The translations under genes and the position numbers were made by a program. From positions 8,848,553 through 8,912,552 of the forward strand of contig CM055744.1 in the NCBI GenBank assembly GCA_029465975.1: a stretch of 64,000 nucleotides of DNA. The letters run 5' to 3'. The DNA is from Dallia pectoralis. Lineage: Eukaryota > Chordata > Actinopteri > Esociformes > Umbridae. Shown here piece after piece: positions 1 through 12,900 of the stretch (position 1 is the stretch's first letter; every line of letters starts with the position of its first letter). Under the pieces are notes generated by a model that was not told the origin of the DNA, made no database searches, and saw only the letters and a list, made by a program, of their open reading frames with translations.

Positions 1-789
1 GCAATTATTCCATTAATTAAACATACAATCCAGTTGGATTAAGTAAAGTTTAACTTATTAACATTTATAGATGCCAATAATATTTTGACCCAAAAAATGT
101 CAGAAATAAAAAAATCAGAAAATGAAGTCCATATCATATTTTGTCAATCGTAAAATATATGTGCACATTCTGACCAAAAATATTCTATGCTTTTCAAGAT
201 AGCATTTGATTGTCTCTTTGCCTAGCCCTGGACTCCCAAATAAAGCTCAATTGAGATTTTCATTAAGTTTGATTATTTAATCCAGTATTGGCTTAACCAT
301 TGACCGCAAATCAATCCCGTTTTTGTATTCATCTGCCGTTTATGCCAAACAGTCCTCTTGCTTCGTTGATGTATTCGATGTTGTCTTGACAGTGACAGCT
401 TTAGAATATTGTAGAAGCCAGAGTGTTTGAGAGAGCTGTATATAGGCATATTGTTTATATAACCAGTAAACAATGCAAAACATTAAAGAACTGCAAATCT
501 GGCAAATTATATATACTAAAAAAACAAAGACCGGAGATGGGCTGTACAAAAATCCCAAGTGGCAGACTGACTGTCAGTCTGGCCTCTTCTGAAGAAGTCC
601 AGAATGTTTGCTTGTATTCCACCACACCCAGCCCTCCAGTGACTGTTTGTTTATAAGAAAAACCATTGATTAACACTTTTTAACGTTTCTGTCCTACCCC
701 TAGGATAAGAGTGTCCTGGCCAAAAACACTGGCAAAGAGTTTCCCTTGACCCATGTGTAGCCCATCTCTCCAAATGATTGTGTCCTGTC
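1..789. other. 3' flank / probable 3' UTR of angpt4
   Basis: Lies directly downstream of the angpt4 stop on the minus strand. No coding region is convincing. An ATTAAA on the minus strand at about 276-281 is a possible polyadenylation signal, but the stretch is AT rich and this is weak. No canonical AATAAA was seen on the minus strand. Confidence 0.4.
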
Positions 790-950
790 TTAGAAGTCGG
801 ATGGCCGGACCATCATGGTGGTAGAACGTAGTGAGTAACTTGGTCCCCGGAAGTGATGCCACTTGATGCCATTCAGCTTGCGTATGTTGTGTCCCACGTT
901 GTAGTAAATGCCGTTAAGGTTGGACAAGCCACAAGCGTCGAACCACCAGC
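790..950 (-). CDS. angpt4: angpt4 exon 9: C-terminus and stop
   Basis: 161 nt, phase 1 in, acceptor CTTTAG, TAA stop at 790-792. Encodes the receptor-facing end of the fibrinogen-related domain: GWWFDACGLSNLNGIYY, then LNGIKWHHFRGPSYSLRS and the terminal MMVRPSDF. DACGLSNLNG.YY fits ANGPT4, whereas LRSTTMM fits ANGPT1. Confidence 0.96.
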
Positions 951-3900
951 CTAAAGGACAGAAAGAGTGGGTGTGGTTAAAGCAGGGTCGACCCATGCAC
1001 TTATTCCATTAGAAAAATGGGATTGCCAACTGAAATTTTAACTAAAGCTGACTAACATTATATTGCAGTTCTTTAGCCTCAACCCTTTTCCCAAGTCCAA
1101 CCAAATTGGCATATCTCCCTCCAAAGCTAATCTACCGCCATCTGCGAGCAGACTTCAGCGGTCGTCCTCACCTGTCTTCTAGCGCCACTGTTCCTCCCAT
1201 CACATCATTGTCTTGTGTCGTCATTACGCACACCTGGTGTCCATTCCCTCATTAGTAGAGTATATAGGTTCCTTGTGCTTGGTCATGTCTTTTACAAGTG
1301 ATTGTGAGCTGTTCTTTGTATTTCCTTCCTTTGAGAACGGTAAGTTATTCTGCCCTGCGTCGCATTGTTTATTGCGTTGTTTATAGATACAGGGCGTACC
1401 ACATGCGTAATTCACTACTGCGCCTGGGTCCATCCTTCCACGCTACACACCTCACTCACCCGTGACACAAACTACGTTTTACAGCAAATGTTTTGTTTTC
1501 ACTTGTAGCCTTCCAAACAAATAGGGAAACCCTGTTGTGAGATCCACCCTTGAAAATTAAAATTCATTGATCTGACGTTTCTTTACCTCACCACTGTTTG
1601 CTTTGGATGGCTAGTGTCAAGAGATGCAAAAGTGGTTTGATTATGGACAACTATACAAACATTTTGTAATGTTGAAAGGGGTTCCAGCTGTGCTGGAGCA
1701 ATTTACTTAAACAAGTTTCAAAATCAATCAAAAATGTGAGTATTAAAAAGCTATTTAACTTGGAGTTGACACAAGGTGAGAGATTTCCATCTCTCGAAAG
1801 CTATAGAATAAACAGAGTTGATTGTGGACTATGTTGGACTGAAGAAATAGTTTGAGGCCTGATGTTTTTTACATAGCACTTAGGAGATAGGAGTTGGAAT
1901 GCTTGTATCTGGTTAAGATCACAGCCTTGTCTTGCTATCAGTAGTTCTAGACCTAGCGTTAAGAGATGAATCTGTTTTTACACTACAATATAGTTCTTAA
2001 ATGTATGAAGGTACAGATACAAGATACAAGGGTCAATGTATGTTGGTATTTTGTTATATTAGGTTCGCTATTGGTTCACAGCAGTGCATATCAGGCCCTA
2101 TACCACAGATATAGGGTACCACAAAAAGTAATTTAGACTTTTAAAATGTTGTTGATAACTAGGGGTTTATAATATTTTGCCGATATACCACAGTTAAGGC
2201 TGTATCTGGGCTTATGTTGTGCTGGGTATAATAGAATATTTCAAAAATATATAAAATATTTCAAGAGTCACACAAGTTTTGTTGTTTTGACTCTGCATTT
2301 CAGTTGATATGTTTAAAATGAATTACTTAAATAATTACTTGTTTAAAAAGGTTAAATTGCAGACTGTCAGCATTACTTTAATTTATTTATTTACATCTGT
2401 ACCATGAACCGTGTAGAAATGACAATACTTAATATTCCCTGTCCTGCTTTATTGAGACAATGTAATATGACACATTAAATTAATCAGAAAGTTGTCATAT
2501 TTAGAATTTAGTTGTAAATTACTGCCTGTCATCTCCAACCCATAGACATTACCAGATGCTGGGCATCTTTCCTGGTGATGTTCTGCGAGGCCTGTACTGC
2601 AGTTTTTGTTTGCACTGACTTTAAATCTACGTCCCATGGACAACACAAGACATATACATGCTCAGTTCACCGCTGCTGGCATCGACTCACTATTCAATAT
2701 GGACCTGGAGCATTTTCTTGGTCGGCCCTGAGTTCTTTGTGAGCAGACATTAACGCAGATGGTGTCAATAAGTAATAACAAGTAATAACAAAAACATATT
2801 GAGCCAATGTTTCAAAGTTTTTTTCAAACTAGGTAAATCAGCGACAGAGTACAATCTACATGTGAAATGCCTGGTTTTTGGTTTCTGGGAAGTAAATGGA
2901 GTCATACAACATAAATACACATTGGCTTTGGAAAGTATGTGACGTTGAACTTAGGGATCATTACACAATACCCTATGCCAGAGTGTGAGTTTGTTGCCAA
3001 ACATCCCGTCTGAAAATGAAATACTATTCTCCACAACTGGAAACATTGTAAATAGCAAAATAGCTCTACTTGTAATATAAGATGTTGAAATGCTAGTACT
3101 TCTGTCAAACAACAAATACAGAAAGACAAGCTGATACCACTCTACATAACATTCAAAGGACCCAATACTCATTTAGGCTTTAAAAAAGCTCTTGCTTTCA
3201 ACTTACTTCATAATATCATTTTGGCATTTATTTGATCACAAAATAGTACTTTAATCCAGAACATTCTGTTGGGTACATGACATCAATGTGTGGGCCATTA
3301 CAATAACAATATAACATACACATTTCACGAATGGTGTAATGTAAGGCCATTTATAATGATTTAATGTCTTGAGTTTTGTGGGCTTAGGTATGAGGGGCCG
3401 TATAGGCCATAATTCAAACTTACCTCTCACATACACTACTGAAATGCTCTCACATACACTAGTGAACGTTAAACCTCTCACATAGACTACTGAAATGCTC
3501 TCACATACACTACTGAAATGCTCTTACATACACTACTGAAATGCTCTCACATACACTACTGAAATGCTCTCACATACACTACTGAAATGCTCTCACATAC
3601 ACTAGTGAAACACTCTCACATACACAACTGAAAATTAAACCTCTCACATACACAACTGAAAATTAAACCTCTCACATACACTACACTATATATATATATT
3701 TAATTCTTTATGTACATATAATCCATTATTTTTATTTTTCTAAACACTGCCCATAGATTTCTAGGTTTTCAATAGTGTATTTGAGAGGTTTTCAGTAGTA
3801 AATGTAAGAGTTTTTTTTGTTTGTGTGAGAGCGTTTCACTAGTGTATGCGAGAGCGTTTCACTAGTGTATGCGAGAGCGTTTCACTAGTGTATGCGAGAG

Positions 3901-6900
3901 CGTTTCACTAGTGTATGCGAGAGCATTTCACTAGTGTATGCGAGAGCATTTCAGTAGTGTATGTGAGAGGTTTAATTTTCACTAGTGTATGCGAGAGCGT
4001 TTCACTAGAGTATGCGAGAGCGTTTCACTAGTGTATACGAGAGCGTTTCACCAGTGTATGTGAGAGTGTTTCACTAGTGTATGTGAGAGCATTTCAGTAG
4101 TGTATGTGAGAGCATTTCAGTAGTCTATGTGAGAGGTTTAACGTTCACTAGTGTATGTGAGAGCATTTCAGTAGTGTTTCTGAGGGACAATGTGGGACAC
4201 TGCCTGGCGCTGCGGTGCCCCCAACCCACGGGCAGATTCACTGATTTCTAGCACATACCACCTTAAATTACATCATATTCCTCGCCATGTCCGATTGAGA
4301 AGGACGTTTTGCATAGGTCACAAAAAGCCCTCTCGGTATCCCCCTCAGGGGCGATTCTAGGGTCAGAGCTTTAGGGGTGCTGAGCACCCAATGAGCCCCA
4401 CTGCCACCACCCACCCACCCACTTTTCACAGAAAAACAAAAATGTCTATTGAAAAATAACAATAATTTTAACATTGGTTCAACTTACTAAAAAATCCCGA
4501 TTTTTTTTTAAATCCTTTCAGAGCACCAGCTTATTGTGAGAGTTCACACGACATATTTCTTAATATTAGCTACTGCATGTGGAATTTTACAATTAAAATG
4601 TTGAAGTTTAGCTGAAAATAAAAGTCTTTAAAATATTTCATATGGATGAGACAGCTGGTATGGGGAATTGAACCTGGGTCCGGAGACTCCAGCCAAGAGC
4701 TGTAACACAGTACTCCAAAGACGGATATTGCAATTAGAAAGAAACAGGTGATGACTGCGTTTGTGGCGGGTGGTGGGCCGGCCGTCCTGGAGTACCGGCC
4801 GTTCTGTAATTCTCTAGATCACACAGATGGCCCTGGCACCCACTACACAGGTACGCACTACACAGGTACGCAGTTTATTTGTCGCGCTGCTGTTTTTCTT
4901 TCACGCTCTAACAGTTAATAAACAGAACTGAATGCGTCTTTCAGAAGAACATTATAACCAGCGTTACTTCTTTTATTATAAACACTTATTATAGGTGTAC
5001 CATGGTGATTCAGGATACTGACTCCAGTACTCACCGATATGGTAAAAGGTGTGACACAGCTTTGGAGCAACTAAGTTGATTGACAACACTACATAACGGG
5101 TTGTCACTCTGCGCATGTTTCATGCTGGATGCGGTTCGTGCTGAGCGGTGCAGGTAGAGCGGGGGTGTTTTTCATCCTTAACACATACATTTTATGTATG
5201 CACATTTTATGTATGCACTACTAAAACATTCTCACATACACTACTGAAATGCTCTCACATATACTGGTGAAAATTAAACCTCTCACATGCCCTACTAAAA
5301 CGTTCTCACCTACACTACTGAAATGCTCTCACATACACTAGTGAAAATTAAACCTCTCACATACACTACTGAAACACTCTCACATACACTACTGAAACGC
5401 ACGCGCTACGCGGGACGGGTGGTTACCCTATGTGAGAGTGTTTCACTAGTGTATGTGAGAGGTTTAATTTTCACTAGTGTATGTAAGTGCGTTTCAGTAG
5501 TGTATGTGAGAATGTTTTAGTAGTGCATGTGAGAAGTTTAATATTCAGTTGTGTATGTGAGAGCATTTCAGTAGTGTATGTGAGAACGTTTCAGTAGTGC
5601 ATGTGAGAGGTTTAATTTTCACTAGTGTATGTGAGAGCATTTCAGTAGTGTATGTGAGAACGTTTCAGTAGTGCATGTGAGAGGTTTAATTTTCACTAGT
5701 GTATGTGAGAGCATTTCAGTAGTGTATGTGAGAGGTAAGTTTGAATTATGGCCTATACGGCCCCTCATACTTAGGTGTTGTGGCTTACATGGCAAGATTG
5801 TGAAATGGTTGAGATATGATAGCTGGTATGATATAGCTATAAACATGTGTGATATGAGGCATTATGATGCTATGCTTACCCCCTGTCAGCATTAGGGCAC
5901 ACTTGCACAGGCAGTTGTCGTTGTCTGCGTCGCGGGTGCTGAAGCTAGTACCATGGGATTCCAGGCTACTCTGCTCTCCCGCTGTTCCGCTGTAGTCTCG
6001 CAGGAATAGCCTAGCAGTGGAAAAGTCAGTTTGACTAGGATTCAGAATAAAGTCATACTTTACTAACATTTTGTATGTAATTTCATTTAGTAAAATAAAA
6101 TATCTCTAAGATACTTTTCTTAGAACGTTAGTTAGTAAAACATTAGTAAGTAAAATTATCATTTTTTAAAACTATATTCTTGTCCAAGTAAATAAAAGCT
6201 GATATATGATTAACAACTAAATGTATATGATTGATTCTAAACTTCTCAGAAAACATAACAAAGTTTTTCATTCAAATGTTTGGGATCACTTGGGGAAATA
6301 TCCGTGTTTTCCATGAAATGTGTTTGAATAGGAAAAATAGTCATTGACAAGGTTAGAAATAATAATTTTGTCATTCATACTTTGCTTTCATCAAATAATC
6401 CTCTTTTTGTAGCAATTACAACCTGAGGAGAGATTATCTGAAGATATTATTCCTCATTATTAATGAAGCAACTCCCACAAGTTGTATTGGCTTGCTGGGC
6501 ACTTATTTCGTACTAATCGATCAAGATGCTCTCACAACAGTTCAATAGGGTTGTCCATTGGTAACTGTGCTGGCCACTCCACTATAGACAGAATACCAGT
6601 GGACTGCTTCTTCCCCAAATAGTTTCTGCATAGTTTGGAGCTGTGCTTTTGGCCATTGTCCTGTTGTAGGAGGAAAATGGCACAAATCGAGCACGGTCCA
6701 CAGGGTAAAGCATGGCGTCGCAAAATAGAGTGAAAGTCTTCTTCCTTTAAGATCCCATTCACACTGTACAAATACCCCTCCAAGTCCATCACACATAGTC
6801 CATCACCATGTCTCCACAATGCTTGATAGATGGCGTCCAGGACTTCTCCAGAATGTCCTCCAGGTCTTCTTACGAATATTCTTTTCTTTGAACAGCTCAA

Positions 6901-9900
6901 ACATATATTTTCCTTCCCATAACACTTTTTTCCAAACTTCCTCTGTACAGTGTCTGTGTTATTTTGCCCATGTCAATCCTTTTTGTTTTGGACAGTCTGA
7001 TATACGTCTTTTTTGCAACTTTGGCTGAAAAGCCAGATTCCTAGAGTTGCCTCGTTACTGTTGTTTTTGAGACTGATGTGTTATGGGTACTATTTATTGA
7101 ATCTGCCAGTTGAGGACCGGTAAGGTGGCTGTTTCTCCAACTAGAAACTCAAAAATATATTTCACTTGTTGCTTAGGTGTAACATTTTTACAATACAAGT
7201 CTTTGGATCCTTTATCTCCACTAGTTAGTTATATTTCATCCTTATGACCTGGGTCAAACAACATTCAAACAGTTTGTCATTCATGATGGATATTGTGATT
7301 TCAAACTGCTTGATTACCAAAGACGTAGATTACCTGTACTGTTGTTTCTCACCGTCCAGTTGGAACTGGTCGTAATGGGAGTATGGTGTGTTTCCCTCCC
7401 AGTCTCTCAGCTCCACTCTTAGTGCGTACTGGTTTTGACTGGTTATCTGAAACACCTGCTCGTTCCCTAACCAGTGTTCTCCCGCAGGATCTCCAAATCC
7501 CTGAAGACACATGTGATTTGAAACCATTATTTGTGTCAGGTATAGTACAGAAAGTATGTCCAGGTAATATTACTTTAAATTGTGAATTTTCAAAGTAAAA
7601 GTAACCCTGGTATCACGATTCCTAGTGGGCTGGGAGGGTGGTGGTTAGTTAATTCAGTCACAGCTGGTTCACATTGGGGTTTAATAAAAGTATCACGGCT
7701 CTTGGGGATTTGGTGGTTATGTGAGTTTAAAAGTCACTGTGTTTGGTATTCACATTTGTTGGTTACTGTTTCCAAGTTCGCAAGTTATATTGAGGTGAGA
7801 GTGCGCTAGTTTAAGACGTACTGTTGTTGTTGAACGTATGCTAGAAGTCGCTGTATATGCATATTTTCATTTCAACTAGTTAGTGTTTTTTTGCCGTTCT
7901 CGGTTTGTGTTCTATAAATAAACCTGTTTTGAACGGATTACCTGGCTCTGCACATACAGTACACTTTTCTACACTACACTTCCCGCGATTGTGACACCAG
8001 GTAAGAGAACATCTCAAGTCAAACTAAAAAAGTATAAGAACACACTATAAAAACCTTGCTTGGGTGCTCGGCACACATTACAGAAATTAGAGAACAAGAA
8101 GAAGATTTGTCTTACCATTAATATGATTTTCATTGCAAGCAGATTAAAAATGTTTTTATGAATTGTGTTGTTGATTTGCTTTATACTACTTCTTAGTCCA
8201 GAGAGTACTTATGCTGCCATTGAAGTGATAGACATCTACATTTGTTTCGAATTTAATTTTTAAGAGTCTGTGGCCATGGAGAATGTATAGGTTTCTTCGC
8301 CAAGTCTATTTACACACAAGGAATTTGTTCTGACCCCTAGCTGCAGCATTTTGAACACACATTTGAAAACCTACACGAACAGTCCAAACGGAGCAAAACA
8401 CAACACGAACAGATCGACAAGCGACCATGCCTAGCAGGCATATGTAATCAGTAAAATATTAAATATATATATAGGAAAATAATAGGCATTACTTTACCTG
8501 TCTTGCAGGCTTGATTGGTGCTGTGAAACATAGTTAGCTAAAGTACTAAAACATATGTTTGCTTCTCGAAAGAGGAAAAAAAGAGAGAGACAAAGCGGCC
8601 ATGCCTTGCACCCATGGAAGTAAAAGTTAAGCTGCGCCAGTCTTCTGAATGTATACATTTTCCCATTCTGCACTACATACTAGTCATGGATTGTAAAACT
8701 GGTGAACAAGACTTGAAAGTCACACGTGTGCTTTTTAGAGTGACAAAGATAAAATAAGCATGTTGGAACCAAATCAGATATAAAAAAGGTTCTAAAGACG
8801 TTTTACCTAGGTGCAAATTAACTGAAAGTTTTCGAAAGTCGTAATGAAGCATTACTGAGACAAGCTAAATTATTTATCTTCAGTTCCAACAAGACTAAAA
8901 TTGATGAAAATGTGATTAGCTTGGATTCGATATTGCTCAAAACATTATAATAATCCGATATGATCCTTTAGCCTATGATGTAAATGTATTGAGCAACATG
9001 CTGTTAACAGAAGTGTGTTGTGAGACACTGCAACTCGTGTCAGGTGAAAATAGCTAGCTAGAACGTGAGTTAGAAATGTCAGCAGCACTAGCAACGTGTC
9101 AGCCGTTTTGGAGTTATTTTAAGCTAAAGCAAGAGAGAAAGCAAAACAGACGAGTGTAATTTATGCCAAACAAATGTTTCAGTGGCAGCAGCGTTGGAAA
9201 TTTCAACTTGATTAAACACTTGCTGAAACATCATGGAAAAGAGCATGCCGAAATGTTACAGGCAACGAGTGCCAATACGAAAAGTGTGCTGCAGGAACTA
9301 ACAGGAAACAATTCGAATGCATTAGAAACTCCCTGCTGACAGCTACTAAACAAAGCTGAAAAGCTGCGACGGTCGCTGAATTCATTGTGCTGGATGACCA
9401 ACCCCTTTCTGTTGTCGAAAACGTGGGTTTTTGACGCATATCCAAAACATTGGAAAACATTGACATGAAAAGTTTCACAGCTGACATCTGGAACTCATGT
9501 GTCCCATGTCATTACTAAGAATGACAGCACAAATGGATAGAGTCAGATTTGACTATGCAAACAGCAGTGCGGCATGCTAAGCAGTTTCGTGGCTCACACA
9601 CCAGAGAGTCAAACGCTACTGCCATGGAGGATATGTTAAATGGTGGAAAAGAGAGTAATGTATCGACTTGCAAGTTTGGGATGCTTTTCACATACTCTGC
9701 ACGTTACTGTGACTAAGGGACTGTTATCACAAAATACCTGTCATTAAATTCTAGCCCCTTTCAAGGGGTTGACAAGGAATATAAGCTCTTCATCAGCATC
9801 AACATCTGATGTCACCCAATAATCATTGCTCTTAAATGCATTCTCACTCAACAAAATGAGGCTCACGAGGGAATCAATATCATAAAAGGGAGTCATTTTA

Positions 9901-12900
9901 GGGCGTCTCAAAAACAGACTCTTCAGAGGCGTGGCATCTGAGCCATTATACTCTGTTGCGAGGGCGGAGGAGTACTTCATAGCTACGTGGATTTCGCCCA
10001 CCTATTCCGGTCTGGGTTTGACCACCCACACGAGGGCAGAGAGGGATAAGAGCAACTTGTCCGACTGCGGCAGGGACAACCAAGCGTCCAGGACTACGCC
10101 TTGGAGTTCCCGACCCTGGCCATCTGCAGGAGGACATCTGGCGAGAGCTGGCCTGCCGCGAAGCCATGTAATCCTTTAACCAACTAGTTGACATGGTTAT
10201 CCGGTTAGACAACCTGCTGGTTACTCGCCGGCATCCAGGGCTCTGCAGAACGCTCCTATCCCGATGGAGCTGGATGCGCAGGTCCCCTGAGAGACCACAC
10301 GGCAGATGGAGTGTGCCTCTTGTGGCAGAAGAGAGCACACTACCTCCCACTGCTGTCAACGTCAGGTTGGGGCAGAGGCCAGAGGGCAAAATACTCATGC
10401 GACAGCTTAGGTAAGCACACCACATAACTTATCTGAATCCTCTGCGGCGCTATAGTCACATTACGGGTTACATTTCCTGATTTCCCCAACGTTTCACAGT
10501 GTGAGGCACTAGTAGATTCAGGTGCGGCTGGGAACTTCATAGATAGGTCATCAGCCTACAGTCTGCGGTTCCTTTGGTACCTCTTGCCTGCCCTCAACCC
10601 GTCACTGCGTTAGAGGTCACCGCTCACATCACCATGGTTACCCGCAACAATCACACAGAACAAATTACATTGCACCTACCTTCCAGAGTTTGGGTGTTCC
10701 CTGGCTTGCTTGTCATGACCCTGAGTGTTCATGGAAGGGGAGGGTTCTAACAGGGTGCTTGCAGTGGTGTCATGGTAGGTGTTTGGGTGTTTCAATCGGA
10801 GACGAGTGAAAAACAGCACCACTACAGGTCAGTATGAGTACCTGGTGATGCCATACTGGTTGATGAATGCGCCGTCCGTATTCCAGTCCTTTGTGAACAA
10901 TGTCTTGAGGGACATGATTGGTTGTGGGGTGGTGGCGTACATCGATGACATCGTAGTGTACACTAACACACGCGCCGAGCATGTCTCCCTTGATCGCAAG
11001 CTACTGAAGGGACAGTTGGGGCATGTTCAGTATGCCAAAGCGAAGAAGTTTTTGTTTTATCAGTGGCCCGTCTCCTTCCTCTGGTTCCGTATTACCACCA
11101 CAGGGGTGGAAATGGAGTGCGATCGTGTGACCGCTGTGCGTAATTGGCCTACTCCTACCACAGTGAAAGCAGTGCAGCCTTTTCTGGGGTTTTCCTATTA
11201 CTATCGCAGATTTATCGAGGGTTTTGGTAAAATTGCGGCTTCAATCACATCATGCTGAAGGGCTGGCCATCTTGGCTGTGCTGGCGGGCTGAGGCAGATA
11301 TCGCATTTAGTGAGCTGATAATGCCGTTCATATCCGCCACCCAGACCAGGACAAACAAATTTACATTTTCACAATGGTGTATTCTCTCCAGTTCATAAGA
11401 ATTGGTCTTATCTGCGCTCTAGAGATTCATCTTTATCCCACCTTTGAATGGTGCTTTTAAATGCTCTTATTGTGGATTGGCTTTGAATGTGTCTCGATAA
11501 AACTGAACACACGGATGTATTATCACCTGAACTCATATGAAACACTCTAATGGAACGCACAGGTGGACTTCATTTAACTCATTACGTGTCTTCTAAAGAC
11601 AATTGGTGCACCACAGGTTTTATATTTGTAATTAATTTCAAACAATTTGCAGTTTTGACTTGTGTTTATCAGTTACAAAAACACTGTGTTCACCGATTTT
11701 GACTGAAGGACTGTGTGATGGTTTATATAGGCCTGCAGATTATAACAATAATACCTACCAGTTTGTATTCTTTCCATGTTCTCTGGAAGTCTACATTGCC
11801 ATTGAACCTGCGCTGAAACAACGTCCAGCCTCCTCCACTAGTTTCCATGTCACAAAAAACCTGTTAACAATGATAGAAATTTCACAAAGAGCAACATGGA
11901 GGAACATGGATCTAAACATGCAGTATACTGTAACAAAGAGTAAAATAAAAATTGTCCTCACAAAGAGGAAGATGGCAAGGAGGATGTCAGTGGGTACGTT
12001 ATAGGTATGCTAATAATTTGATGTTATTGCAAAAGATTTGTAAATGGAATTAGTAATGTAAACAATTAATTTCTTATCTTACTCAGCATACAGTCATAAT
12101 CCAAGAAAACATTTTTCAACAGGCAATCTTTTAAAAATGTTCTAACATTTTTGTGCAATCTGAGTTTCTGCATTGCAACTGATGTGCTCATGTTCTAGCA
12201 ACATTAGTGTAACTAATTAATCCTAGTCTTAAGAGAAGACAGTTTGGAAAAATATTTCTTTGTAAATCTCCCACACAATAGAACATATTAGGATCTCCCG
12301 TCTGGCTATACACATATCCTCATCCTACTGAGATAGATTTCTTCCATGGGCAAAAATGAAATGTTTATTGGTTGTTATACAAAAATGTTTATCTTCACCA
12401 ACCAATGGAAATTAATGAAATAGCTAGATCTGAAAGAACCATTATGTTGGTTTATGGTTGTTCTTAATGTCTTGGTCTTTACCAGCTGTATTGTTTATGC
12501 TAATCTAATGAGCCTATAGGTAGCTCCCTTTGCTACTCTGTAGATACGCACACTTCAATAACAAGAGAACTAACAGGAGGATTGGAATGACAAGGGAGAA
12601 CTTGGGAAAACTGAATACAGATGGGCTCCAGCGTTTAGAATACGTTTTTTAAGGTTTTTGAGGCAGACGCCAGGAGCTGAACCAACTATGAGAAGTACAG
12701 GTCCAGTCTGCCCTCAGCATATTGACCAGATACTCTTAGACAACGGTGGAACACATAATCCGATTTAGAGAGTCTAGCCGGAATAGCAGTATTTTCTTGG
12801 GTAGTCCAACACTCTGTCAGGCCCAAAAAGAGAAGGCCCTGGAGTTGTTGTCAGCAGATGAATAGTTCCAAACGCTGTCAGAAAGCGGATATTTCGCATG

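Larger units (their letters stand above)
3388..5770. mobile_element. Foldback-like DNA element with hairpin minisatellite ends
   Basis: Ends are near-perfect inverted repeats of about 95 bp beginning GTATGAGGGGCCGTATAGG, flanked by TTAG at 3384-3387 and 5771-5774, a probable 4 bp target duplication. Inside each end lies a tandem array of roughly 22-23 bp units (CTCACATACACTACTGAAAT and variants), and each array runs first in one orientation and then in the other: 3421-3690 against 3775-4175, and 5215-5400 against 5430-5745. So each half is itself a hairpin, flanking a core of about 1 kb. No transposase was found; it is non-autonomous. The layout resembles foldback/Galileo-type elements; superfamily unknown. 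Confidence 0.8.

Noticed and set aside
3420..4180. CRISPR-like repeat array
   Set aside because: Units are head-to-tail with no unique spacers, and the genome is a vertebrate's; it is a minisatellite.
4640..4740. Possible tRNA gene
   Set aside because: Only the B-box half is good; A-box and acceptor stem do not pair. More likely a SINE scrap.
3384..5774. piggyBac assignment from the TTAG flanks
   Set aside because: piggyBac uses TTAA and CCY-type ends; the ends here begin GTATGAGG and no transposase is present.
3251..5895. Open frames with VVYVRG and HTLV-like repeated peptides
   Set aside because: Translations of the 22-23 bp units of the foldback element.
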